The notes below the pieces were generated by a model that had not been told where the DNA came from, made no database searches, and saw nothing but the letters and a program-made list of their open reading frames with translations. A program made the translations under genes and the position numbers. From Paludibacteraceae bacterium (lineage in GTDB: Bacteria; Bacteroidota; Bacteroidia; Bacteroidales; Paludibacteraceae), in NCBI GenBank assembly GCA_024400125.1, contig JAKSNG010000020.1, forward strand, positions 1 to 33,840: a stretch of 33,840 bases of DNA. The letters are read 5' to 3'. Positions within the stretch are counted from its first letter, which is position 1. Each line of letters starts with the position of its first letter. This document shows, in pieces, positions 15,034 through 23,042 of this stretch.

Positions 15034-15967
15034 GTAAGTAAGTGATATAGACGCCTATATAGCGTGCTCGTTTGTCTTCATTGATATCGTTTACGGTTAC
15101 TAAGATTCCCGTCTCATACGCGTTCGCCAACTCGTCATTCACTGCATTGCCAAAGAACTGTAACGTGTGTGTTAGATTCATATAAGCCGAGAACATCGGT
15201 GGAATAACCTCACCTCTTTCACGCAATGTATGTAGCAATACCGAGTAGTTGAGACGTTCGTCATCACCCACAAAAATCTCATCCGCTATGCGTTGCGCTG
15301 TTGGACTGATATCTACAGGCTTGTACGGACGGAACAATCCCTTTCTATCTCGATGATAACGCTGTAGATAAGCGTAAATCAAGTCACGTGAAGTTGCCTC
15401 AAAGGATGGATAAATAGTTACCTTACCAATGAGATAATAAATCTCCGGATGGCGATACAACACAGCCCCTATTCCATCCCACACGTTATCCAACGCATAC
15501 AGTGCTTTGGCACCCATATCGCGATCCTGGTATTTAGGTTGCACAAATGCGCGACCCAATTCAATCGTATGTGGGAGATAGTCTTGCACAAAATAATTGG
15601 TGTAATAAAATAGGTGCGCTGACGTGATTATCGGCTGTCCTTGTGCATCTAACTGTGCATCTGCTCCGCACAAGTAACGGTATCCTCCCACAATCTCCTC
15701 ATTATCAGGATCCCAAACCACGATTTGACGATATGGTTTCTTCATCGTATCCATCTCATCCATATCCATTTCGTTGCCTGTACTACCGCCACCCTTACGA
15801 TAACTAATCTCGCGCAAACGCGCAATCTCACGCATCACATTCGGCGCATCATGAGCCGTAATGTCATAAATCATGTTGCCCGCCTTATTGGTCGGACGTA
15901 AAAAGAAGCGTTGCTTCAATTCTTTCTTTAATAATTCCCGTTCTACGGGAGCAATAACCTCTTTCAT
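14960..15967 (-). CDS. glsB: GlsB-like N-acyltransferase (glycine lipid synthesis)
   Basis: A 335-residue GNAT-fold acyltransferase of the hemolysin/OlsB-like type. In Bacteroides thetaiotaomicron GlsB N-acylates glycine to begin glycine-lipid synthesis, and GlsA adds the second acyl chain. The homology here rests on the overall family pattern (AREISYRKGGGSTGNEMDMDEMD-like segment, VGGYRYLCG, ELGRAFVQPKYQ, LIGKVTIYP) and on the adjacent GlsA-like gene. The start overlaps the glsA stop as ATGA. The C-terminus is odd: the last 25 or so residues (HETAISRRCRRGDGQQTF...) are read from the first codons of the next gene in another frame, so the native stop may have been lost. Confidence 0.82.
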   Translation of the reverse strand: MKEVIAPVERELLKKELKQRFFLRPTNKAGNMIYDITAHDAPNVMREIARLREISYRKGGGSTGNEMDMDEMDTMKKPYRQIVVWDPDNEEIVGGYRYLCGADAQLDAQGQPIITSAHLFYYTNYFVQDYLPHTIELGRAFVQPKYQDRDMGAKALYALDNVWDGIGAVLYRHPEIYYLIGKVTIYPSFEATSRDLIYAYLQRYHRDRKGLFRPYKPVDISPTAQRIADEIFVGDDERLNYSVLLHTLRERGEVIPPMFSAYMNLTHTLQFFGNAVNDELANAYETGILVTVNDINEDKRARYIGVYITYLHETAISRRCRRGDGQQTFDYHRGW

Positions 15968-16704
15968 AAATTTCCATACGGAATACGATGCCCAATATGC
16001 ACCACAAACTCCTTTCCTCTCGCTTTGAACATCTCATCCACTAAAAACAACATTTCTATATTCATTCTTATCCCAAATTTCTTTCGCCAATATGCTAAAT
16101 TATAAAAAAATCGTGAATTTTGCCCCTCAAACCAAATAGGCACCACATCTCGTCCATATTCCTTTGCACGACGAATGAATGTATCTCGCCACGGCAAATC
16201 TGCAATTACTCCACCCTCTTGTCTTCTCGAACATGCACCGGCAGGAAAAGTCAATACATCGCAATCCGATTCCCACAACTCACGCTGTTTCTGCGCATAT
16301 TCACGACATTGTCCACCCACCTTATTGACTGGCACAAACAACTCTTTTAACGGAGTTACATTCATCAAAAAATCATTAACAATAGCCTTAACTCGTCCCC
16401 CACGGTTTTCGTTTAATATCCATAACAACACCATTCCATCTACACCCCCAAGCGGATGATTACTCACAAACACCAACGGACTCTTTGTCTGCGGAATACG
16501 CTCCTTATGTTCTACGCGTACGCGCACGCCCAATTCATCCAACACCGCATGGATAAAATCTACGCCCTCCAAATTGCCCGTACAAGCCAAAATCGCATTC
16601 ATCTCATCTTGATGAATAATATGCTCTATATAACGAACAAAAAAACGAGGAAAATGCTTGTCTGGGAAGCGACGAGATAATATGTCTGCTATTGAAATAA
16701 ACAT
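15964..16704 (-). CDS. glsA: GlsA-like O-acyltransferase (glycine lipid synthesis)
   Basis: A 246-residue lysophospholipid-type acyltransferase. The acyltransferase motif is seen as SNHPLGGVDG (about 81-90), with FPAGACSRR (about 170-180) as the second block. The companion GlsB-like gene directly downstream makes the glycine-lipid O-acyltransferase GlsA the best assignment. The frame is open to 16794, but 16704 is chosen: the promoter -7 box is at 16726-16733, so the upstream ATG would not be transcribed. First gene of the glsA-glsB-nuclease operon. Confidence 0.84.
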   Translation of the reverse strand: MFISIADILSRRFPDKHFPRFFVRYIEHIIHQDEMNAILACTGNLEGVDFIHAVLDELGVRVRVEHKERIPQTKSPLVFVSNHPLGGVDGMVLLWILNENRGGRVKAIVNDFLMNVTPLKELFVPVNKVGGQCREYAQKQRELWESDCDVLTFPAGACSRRQEGGVIADLPWRDTFIRRAKEYGRDVVPIWFEGQNSRFFYNLAYWRKKFGIRMNIEMLFLVDEMFKARGKEFVVHIGHRIPYGNL

Positions 16705-16725
16705 TATTTCCACGAAATTTGTGTG

Positions 16726-16756
16726 CAAAATTACAAAAATATTTGCAAATATGCAA
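16726..16756 (-). promoter_or_regulatory. Promoter of the glsA operon
   Basis: On the minus strand, TTG (16756-16754), a 20-base spacer and TAATTTTG (16733-16726) match the Bacteroidota promoter. It overlaps the opposing 5'-nucleotidase promoter (16743-16773) by 14 bases, so the two cannot easily be occupied at once. Confidence 0.78.
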
Positions 16757-16773
16757 AAAAAATTGTACTTTTG
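16743..16773 (+). promoter_or_regulatory. Promoter of the 5'-nucleotidase gene
   Basis: TTG at 16743-16745, a 20-base spacer and TACTTTTG at 16766-16773 match the consensus. A small hairpin GTTTTT/AAAAAC (16778-16792) lies at the predicted transcript start. The leader is about 55 bases. Confidence 0.8.
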
Positions 16774-16836
16774 CAGCGTTTTTTCGAAAAACATGTCCGA
16801 GACCGCTAAAAACTAATACCATCAACATAAGATAAT

Positions 16837-18465
16837 ATGAAGCACTTTTACTCTGTAATCCTCTGTATTTTCCTATTCTTATGCGGCTGCCAACCCGCTA
16901 AACATGCTATTCAAAAACCACAGCAAAAAGTGGTAATTCTTTTTGATAACGATGTCCATTGTGCGATTGATGGCTATTCCAAGATAGCTGCTTTGCGCGC
17001 AGAACAACTGGCTCAGACGCCATACGTGAGTGTGGTAAGTGCTGGCGATTTTGTACAAGGTAGCGCCGTCGGGAGTCTCAGTAAAGGCGAATATATCATA
17101 GATTTGATGAATAAAGTGCCATACGATGTTGTCACTATCGGCAACCACGAGTTTGACTATGGTATTGAGCAGCAGCAACATCTTATGAAACGTTTGACGG
17201 CATCCTGTGTATGCTGCAATTATACATCTACCGTGACCGGCAAACTCATCTACGCACCCTCGTGCATCAAAACATATGGGAATATCAAAGTGGCGTACAT
17301 CGGTGTCGCTACCCCCACCACAGTCACATCTTCAACGCCTACTTTCTTTCAAGACGAGAATGGTAAACAGATATATTCTTTCCATGCCGACGATGTTTTT
17401 GACCTTATCCAGCGAGAAGTAAATCGTGTCCGCCGCCAAGGCGCAGATTACGTCATTATCCTATCCCATTTAGGTGATGACACGCTCTTAGACAATAGTG
17501 TGGAAATGATTGGTGCTACAACTGGCATTGACGCTGTATTTGATGGACACCAACATCATATCCTTAACCTCAAAGTAGCCAATGCTGAAGGCGACTCTGT
17601 CCTATTGGCTTCCACAGGCACCGCCTTCCTGCGTTTAGGTCAATGTACCATTGATACCACTGGACAGTTATCTGTTAAACTGATAGACTCTCAGTCATAT
17701 ACATCGCGTAATGCAGCCGTTGACTCAATACAAGCCACGATTGATGCACAACTATCTGACATCACCAACAAGGTATTAGGATACACACAAATACCTCTTT
17801 TAGATGTCGTGAACGGGCAACGGGAAGTGCGCCGCAGCGAAACCAATCTTAGTGATTTCCTTACAGACGCCTACCGTGCATATACACAGGCCGACATCTG
17901 TCTCATGAATGGCGGAAGCATTCGCCACAGCATACCTGCTGGAGAAATCACTTTTGGAGCACTCTTTTCTGCTACTCCTTTTAACAACACCATGCACAAA
18001 GTGCGCTGCACAGGGCAACAAGTCTTAGATGCTCTCGAAGTTGGCATTGAATTGGCTCCAGAAGAAAATGGTGGATTCATGCAAGTCAGCGGCCTGCGAT
18101 ACACCTACCGCACAGACATTCCTTCATCCGTACAATATGACAAAAACGGACTCCTCATCGGCATCGGCGACACTCGCCGCATCGTATCGGTTGAGGTAGA
18201 GAAAAATGGAGAATGGGAAAATCTCGAACCCGACAAGACTTACACCGTCGGCGGACAAAGTTATGTCGTGGTTAATAAAGGAGCTTCTGGCGCACTACGT
18301 TATCTCGAAGAATTAGAATGCGAACATATATCCGACATCGATGCCGCAGTCTTATATGTCAAGGCCTTAGGCGAAATAACCGCTGAACAATATGGTCAAC
18401 CACAAGGACGTATCAAACATGTGGAAATAGACGACGATGAAGATGATGAAGACGACGAAGACTAA
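16837..18465 (+). CDS. Lipoprotein 5'-nucleotidase / UshA-like metallophosphoesterase
   Basis: A 542-residue exported enzyme. The lipoprotein signal has lipobox LCGC, with lipidated Cys18. The metallophosphoesterase domain shows FDNDVHCAID (about 33-42), AGDFVQGS, GNHEFDYG, ILSHLGDD and DGHQHH. The C-terminal 5'-nucleotidase domain (about 325-520) contains ETNLSDFLTDAYR, NGGSIRHSIPAGEIT and the ATPFNNTM motif that binds the nucleobase. It should release phosphate from nucleotides outside the cytoplasm, a salvage role. The chain ends in a 12-13 residue run of Asp/Glu, unusual for the family. Own promoter; the 3' end meets a convergent gene 4 bases away. Confidence 0.93.
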   Translation: MKHFYSVILCIFLFLCGCQPAKHAIQKPQQKVVILFDNDVHCAIDGYSKIAALRAEQLAQTPYVSVVSAGDFVQGSAVGSLSKGEYIIDLMNKVPYDVVTIGNHEFDYGIEQQQHLMKRLTASCVCCNYTSTVTGKLIYAPSCIKTYGNIKVAYIGVATPTTVTSSTPTFFQDENGKQIYSFHADDVFDLIQREVNRVRRQGADYVIILSHLGDDTLLDNSVEMIGATTGIDAVFDGHQHHILNLKVANAEGDSVLLASTGTAFLRLGQCTIDTTGQLSVKLIDSQSYTSRNAAVDSIQATIDAQLSDITNKVLGYTQIPLLDVVNGQREVRRSETNLSDFLTDAYRAYTQADICLMNGGSIRHSIPAGEITFGALFSATPFNNTMHKVRCTGQQVLDALEVGIELAPEENGGFMQVSGLRYTYRTDIPSSVQYDKNGLLIGIGDTRRIVSVEVEKNGEWENLEPDKTYTVGGQSYVVVNKGASGALRYLEELECEHISDIDAAVLYVKALGEITAEQYGQPQGRIKHVEIDDDEDDEDDED

Positions 18466-18469
18466 ACAA

Positions 18470-19699
18470 TCAGTTCAATCGCAACAAATTATCTTCCATC
18501 AAATATATATAGTCTAAAGGAACTCCTTTTTCTACTAACATCTTACGGTCGGGGCGAAACAGTCCCATAAACGCGCGCGCAGACTGCATCTGCGTCCGTG
18601 CTTCTCGGTAATTCTCGTATGCCATTGCACGGTCGCCACGAATAAAACAGCAATGCGCATAATTGATATAGTCTGCGGGCGTCGCTTTACCCGAACGCAA
18701 ACGATTGACAAGCCAATCTTCTGCCTCATCTAAATGATCCCACATCAGGTCCATCTTGCCTGTGGATAAATACAGCAACGCCATTTCACGATTGGGTTCA
18801 TCTTCCTCCCCCACTATCATATCATACACCCATGTCTCTGGCAAAATATCCACAATCGCCTGTAGATAATCCGCCTCACTCTGAGGCAACATCTCCGTCA
18901 TCTTCCCCAATTTATCCTTAATCTGCTCATCCCCCATCTTAATGTGCTGTTCTTCCAACAATTGTCGCAACTCCTCTGGCACCTCATCCATCTCCTGCAC
19001 CTCTTGCTTGAAAAGCGTCTTGAGGTTGGACTGCGACGAACGAATAATCGCGTTCAAGCACGTCAAACCTTTACCCGCATCTAAAATATGATTGAAGAAA
19101 GCATCCTGTAAATCCAAGAAATAATCAATTCGTATATCCCACTGCGCCAGTAACAAGATTGAGAACGTAGTCGCCTGATTACTAATAAGTTCGCTATCTG
19201 CATCCGCTGCTTCTATCAAAGTCAACAATGCTCTTTCTTGAAATACCTCCCGCAGATTTTGCGCCATAGCAGCCATCGCTAACAACGCCTGTCCACTCCG
19301 CTGCGGATCGTAGATAGCATCACGTAGCCAATCTAAATCTTCTTCCTGAAAATGTACACATGCCGAGAAATAATGCATCACACTTTCTGGATTATCAGGA
19401 TTGAACCCAACCATCTGAGGCGACAGTCCTCGCTTGATACGTACATCGCCATACAACTCATCTGCCAAACGATACACATCATACGTCAGCCGAACCAATA
19501 TCCCATCCCTATCCGAATCATCGTTGGACAAAAAATAGTTAAATGCGTATCGGTAATTCTGCTCTAAAGACTGGATACGATCGCTGTACAAATCTGCACC
19601 AACCTCCTTCGCCCACTGACGAAGAATAGTTAATGCATGATAGAGCATTTGCTCTGCTAATGCTCGTTCAATAATATTGCGTTGCTCATCTAAACTCAT
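18470..19699 (-). CDS. Uncharacterised helical (TPR-like) protein
   Basis: A 409-residue protein that I do not assign to a named family. It is rich in Leu, Ala, Glu and Gln, and looks almost wholly alpha-helical, without signal peptide or membrane segments. The C-terminal part (about 330-385, ADYINYAHCCFIRGDRAMAYENYREAR) resembles a tetratricopeptide repeat unit, which suggests protein-protein contacts. No catalytic motif is seen. Its ATG overlaps the stop of the glycosyltransferase gene by one base (TAATG), so it is translated from the same mRNA. Its role may relate to that enzyme, but this is inference only. Confidence 0.75.
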   Translation of the reverse strand: MSLDEQRNIIERALAEQMLYHALTILRQWAKEVGADLYSDRIQSLEQNYRYAFNYFLSNDDSDRDGILVRLTYDVYRLADELYGDVRIKRGLSPQMVGFNPDNPESVMHYFSACVHFQEEDLDWLRDAIYDPQRSGQALLAMAAMAQNLREVFQERALLTLIEAADADSELISNQATTFSILLLAQWDIRIDYFLDLQDAFFNHILDAGKGLTCLNAIIRSSQSNLKTLFKQEVQEMDEVPEELRQLLEEQHIKMGDEQIKDKLGKMTEMLPQSEADYLQAIVDILPETWVYDMIVGEEDEPNREMALLYLSTGKMDLMWDHLDEAEDWLVNRLRSGKATPADYINYAHCCFIRGDRAMAYENYREARTQMQSARAFMGLFRPDRKMLVEKGVPLDYIYLMEDNLLRLN

Positions 19700-20649
19700 T
19701 AAATCTCTTTGGAGATGAGATAATCATTGCGTGATTGAGAGTTGCGAATCACCAATTCGGCTAAGAAACCTGCCAAGAACAACATACAACCCAAAATCAT
19801 CATCAATATAGCGATATGGAAATACGGATTCGTACCTATCAACATAGCGTGTACACCATGATGCAGCGCATACAATTTCATACTTGCTACTACAATCACA
19901 GCCACCATACCTATCAGGAACATCAAACTGCCTATCAAGCCAAAGAAGTGCATCGGTTGTTTCCCGAACTTGTTGAGGAACCACAAGGTCATCAAATCCA
20001 AATACCCATTTACAAATCGATTAAGCCCAAACTTGCTCACGCCAAACTCGCGTTTACGATGCTGAACGACCTTCTCTCCAATCTTTGTAAAACCTGCATT
20101 CTTGGCCAAATACGGTATATATCGGTGCATCTCGGAGAACACTTCTATATTCTTAACAACCTCGTTTCTATAGGCCTTTAGACCACAGTTCATATCGTGC
20201 AATGCTATGCCCGTCACCCTACGCGCAGTCGCATTAAACAACTTTGACGGCAGATTCTTAGTCAACTTATTGTCATATCTTTTCTGCTTCCACCCGCTCA
20301 CCAAATCAAAGCCATCCTCTCGTATCATTCGGTACAACTCTGGTATCTCATCTGGTGAATCCTGCAAATCAGCATCCATAGTAATCACTACATCACCTTG
20401 TGCAGCCTTGAAACCACAATATAATGCTGCCGATTTACCATAGTTGCGACGGAAACAAATACCACGCACCACATCGCTACTCTTGCGTAAATCCTCAATC
20501 ACCTGCCATGACGAATCTGTTGATCCATCATTGACAAAAATTACTTCATAGGAGAACTTGTTCTCCTTCATCACACGCTCAATCCACTCAAAGAGCTTGG
20601 GCAGCGACTCTGCCTCGTTATACAACGGAACAATAATCGAAATATCCAT
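19699..20649 (-). CDS. GT2 membrane glycosyltransferase (GtrB/DPM1-like)
   Basis: A 316-residue family 2 glycosyltransferase. The GT-A motifs are SIIVPLYNEAESLP at the N-terminus, FVNDGSTDSS (about 40-50), and MDADLQDSP (DxD, about 93-101). Two C-terminal hydrophobic segments (about 225-250 and 265-290) suggest the bactoprenol-phosphate sugar transferase type, which transfers glucose or a similar sugar to undecaprenyl phosphate. The longer frame reaches 20748, but the promoter at 20668-20698 leaves 20649 as the sensible start; MMIM alternatives at 20655 and 20658 would give a leader of only a few bases. The sugar donor is not known. Confidence 0.93.
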   Translation of the reverse strand: MDISIIVPLYNEAESLPKLFEWIERVMKENKFSYEVIFVNDGSTDSSWQVIEDLRKSSDVVRGICFRRNYGKSAALYCGFKAAQGDVVITMDADLQDSPDEIPELYRMIREDGFDLVSGWKQKRYDNKLTKNLPSKLFNATARRVTGIALHDMNCGLKAYRNEVVKNIEVFSEMHRYIPYLAKNAGFTKIGEKVVQHRKREFGVSKFGLNRFVNGYLDLMTLWFLNKFGKQPMHFFGLIGSLMFLIGMVAVIVVASMKLYALHHGVHAMLIGTNPYFHIAILMMILGCMLFLAGFLAELVIRNSQSRNDYLISKEI

Positions 20650-20667
20650 AATCATCATTTTACGCTG

Positions 20668-20698
20668 CAAAAGTACAAAAAAAAAATAAATCTCGCAA
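20668..20698 (-). promoter_or_regulatory. Promoter of the GT2 gene
   Basis: On the minus strand, TTG (20698-20696), a 20-base spacer and TACTTTTG (20675-20668) match the Bacteroidota promoter. The leader is about 12-15 bases, so very short. It is divergent from the alarmone-enzyme promoter. Confidence 0.8.
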
Positions 20699-20735
20699 AT
20701 AATTGCAAAAAAAAGTAAAAAAATCGCGCGCGCAC

Positions 20736-20766
20736 TTGCGCATATCAAAAATTATTTGTAATTTTG
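20736..20766 (+). promoter_or_regulatory. Promoter of the RelA/SpoT gene
   Basis: TTG at 20736-20738, a 20-base spacer and TAATTTTG at 20759-20766. The TTG sits in an alternating GC tract (20724-20741) that follows A-rich runs. Transcription should begin near 20772, only about 13 bases before the ATG at 20785; the upstream TTG codon at 20764 is inside the -7 box and cannot be the start. Confidence 0.8.
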
Positions 20767-20784
20767 CGCGTTATTTGGCAATTT

Positions 20785-23031
20785 ATGGATAAATCTGAAT
20801 TCACACAGGCAGAGGAGCAGATGATTCAGCACGCTTTTGAGGAGCTGCTGGATGCTTATGCACACACTCCACATACACAGAAAGTGGACCTGATTACTCG
20901 TGCCTTTAACTTTGCCAATAAAGCCCATCATGGTGTACGCCGACTTAGTGGCGAACCCTATCTAATGCACCCACTCGCGGTGGCAATGATTGTCGTTAAA
21001 GAAATCGGATTGGGTTCAACTAGTATCTGCGCAGCTCTCTTGCACGATGTTGTGGAAGATACCGATTACACCATTGAAGATATTCAGCGACTCTTCGGAG
21101 ATAAGATTGCCGAGATTGTGGACGGTCTAACAAAAATCAGCGGTGGCGTCTTCGGAAATAAAGCCAGCGAGCAGGCAGAGAACTTCCGCAAACTCCTACT
21201 CACCATGTCCAACGACATCCGTGTCGTACTCATTAAAATCGCTGACCGTCTCCATAACATGCGCACACTCAGCGCACAGCCGAAAGAAAAACAGTACAAG
21301 ATTGCTGGTGAAACACAATATATCTACGCACCACTCGCACATCGCTTAGGTCTATTCCCCATCAAAACAGAACTGGAAAACCTTAGCTTCAAATATGAGC
21401 ACCCCGACACATACGCAGAGATTGAAGCCAAATTAGCATTAGTCAAAGGCGATGAGCTGGAGCGCTTTGAGCAGTTCGTAGCCCCCATCCGACAACAACT
21501 CACGGAGATGGGATACGAATTTACAATCAACGCACGCATCAAGTCTGTCTATTCTATCTACAAGAAAATGCAGACCAAGAACATCCCATTCGAGGATGTC
21601 TATGATATGATTGCCGTGCGTATCATCTTCACACCCCACGAGGGGTTGTCGGAGAAAGACCAATGCTGGATGATCTATTCCGCTATTACGGAAATTTATC
21701 GTCCACATCCAGAGCGCATTCGTGACTGGATTAGCACGCCTAAAGCCAATGGCTACGAGGCACTACATGTCACCGTTATGGGACAGGCGGGTAGCTGGGT
21801 CGAAGTGCAAATACGCACCACGCGCATGCACGAACTGGCAGAAAAAGGATTGGCAGCACACTGGAAATATAAGACAGGCGAAGAAGAAAACGAACTCGAC
21901 AAATGGCTCAAAACCATCAAAGAGATTCTGGACAACCCTGAGCCAAATGCCATTGATTTTCTTGACACGTTCAAGCTCAATCTCTTTGCGCACGAGGTCT
22001 TTGTCTTCACACCTGGCGGAGACATCCTCACCATGCCGCAAGGCTCTACCGCGCTGGACCTCGCCTTCTTCCTGCACTCCCAATTGGGCGAACATTGTAT
22101 CGGTGCCAAAGTGAATCACGAACTGCAACCAATGTCGTACGTACTACGCGGTGGAGACCAAGTGGAGATACTCACCTCCCCTTCACAACATCCGCAACCC
22201 GATTGGCTCAATATAGTCAGCACGGCGAAAGCGCAGACTTGTCTCAAGACGTATTTCCGTCGTGAAGAACGCCTACTGACTAAAAAAGGTGAACAACTTT
22301 TCAACGATGCTGTACAGATGATGAAAGCGCAAGACGCCAAGGATACCATCCTTCAGCGGACTTTGAACTACTACCATCTCACACTGCCAACGCAGTTGTA
22401 TTGGCAAATTGGACAAGGCGCTATTCACCTCGATAACCTCCAGCAAGTAGCTTTCCCAAAGAAGAGCTTGTGGAAACGTATCAACCCGTTCTCCTCCTCG
22501 TCTTCTAAACAAGGGACAGCAATAGCACCAGACTCCGCACAAGCGCAACCAAAGAAAGCACCACACTCCATCGTTCTCACCGATGATGGTCTCAATAAAG
22601 ACTATGTCTTAGCAGACTGCTGCCGTCCTATCCCTGGAGACGAAGTGCTGGGTTACATGGACGAAGATGGACTTATACATATCCACAAATTAGACTGCGG
22701 GGAAGCTCAAAAACTCAAAACCGCACATGGCAAACAAATCTGCTCCGCGAATTGGAACACCCACCACGTGCAGTCTTTTGTGGAACAAATAGAAATACGC
22801 GGCATTGATAAATTTGGTGTTTTGGTCAAAGTGTTAACCGTTGTAGCAACACAGTTCAACATCAACCTCCGCACCATACATGTCACATCCGAAGATGGCA
22901 TCTTCACTGGCTTATTGGAAGTGTACATCTACGACCGCCACGAATTAAAAGACTTATTTAACGCCCTTATGAACATGCCAGAAGTCATGTCTGCACACCG
23001 CGTTATTGGAAATAATAATCAACTTTTATAA
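20785..23031 (+). CDS. rsh: RelA/SpoT-type (p)ppGpp synthetase/hydrolase
   Basis: A 748-residue long RSH protein controlling the stringent-response alarmone (p)ppGpp. The HD hydrolase domain appears intact (HHGVRRLSGEPYLMHP at about 47-62, HDVVEDT at 87-93). The synthetase domain (about 240-360) has RIKSVYSIYKKM, DMIAVRIIF and EVQIRT (340-345). A TGS domain (about 400-460), a zinc-finger-like segment (ADCCRPIPGDEV) and a C-terminal ACT domain (about 670-745) complete the usual order. Both catalytic domains look functional, suggesting a bifunctional enzyme, though Bacteroidota often carry two paralogues. DUF1573, meaB and dnaB follow closely and may share its transcript. Confidence 0.95.
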   Translation: MDKSEFTQAEEQMIQHAFEELLDAYAHTPHTQKVDLITRAFNFANKAHHGVRRLSGEPYLMHPLAVAMIVVKEIGLGSTSICAALLHDVVEDTDYTIEDIQRLFGDKIAEIVDGLTKISGGVFGNKASEQAENFRKLLLTMSNDIRVVLIKIADRLHNMRTLSAQPKEKQYKIAGETQYIYAPLAHRLGLFPIKTELENLSFKYEHPDTYAEIEAKLALVKGDELERFEQFVAPIRQQLTEMGYEFTINARIKSVYSIYKKMQTKNIPFEDVYDMIAVRIIFTPHEGLSEKDQCWMIYSAITEIYRPHPERIRDWISTPKANGYEALHVTVMGQAGSWVEVQIRTTRMHELAEKGLAAHWKYKTGEEENELDKWLKTIKEILDNPEPNAIDFLDTFKLNLFAHEVFVFTPGGDILTMPQGSTALDLAFFLHSQLGEHCIGAKVNHELQPMSYVLRGGDQVEILTSPSQHPQPDWLNIVSTAKAQTCLKTYFRREERLLTKKGEQLFNDAVQMMKAQDAKDTILQRTLNYYHLTLPTQLYWQIGQGAIHLDNLQQVAFPKKSLWKRINPFSSSSSKQGTAIAPDSAQAQPKKAPHSIVLTDDGLNKDYVLADCCRPIPGDEVLGYMDEDGLIHIHKLDCGEAQKLKTAHGKQICSANWNTHHVQSFVEQIEIRGIDKFGVLVKVLTVVATQFNINLRTIHVTSEDGIFTGLLEVYIYDRHELKDLFNALMNMPEVMSAHRVIGNNNQLL

Positions 23032-23042
23032 ACTAAAACATC

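Noticed and set aside
16705..16794. Longer GlsA N-terminus
   Set aside because: It includes the promoter elements of glsA and overlaps the divergent promoter, so it cannot be transcribed from the predicted start.
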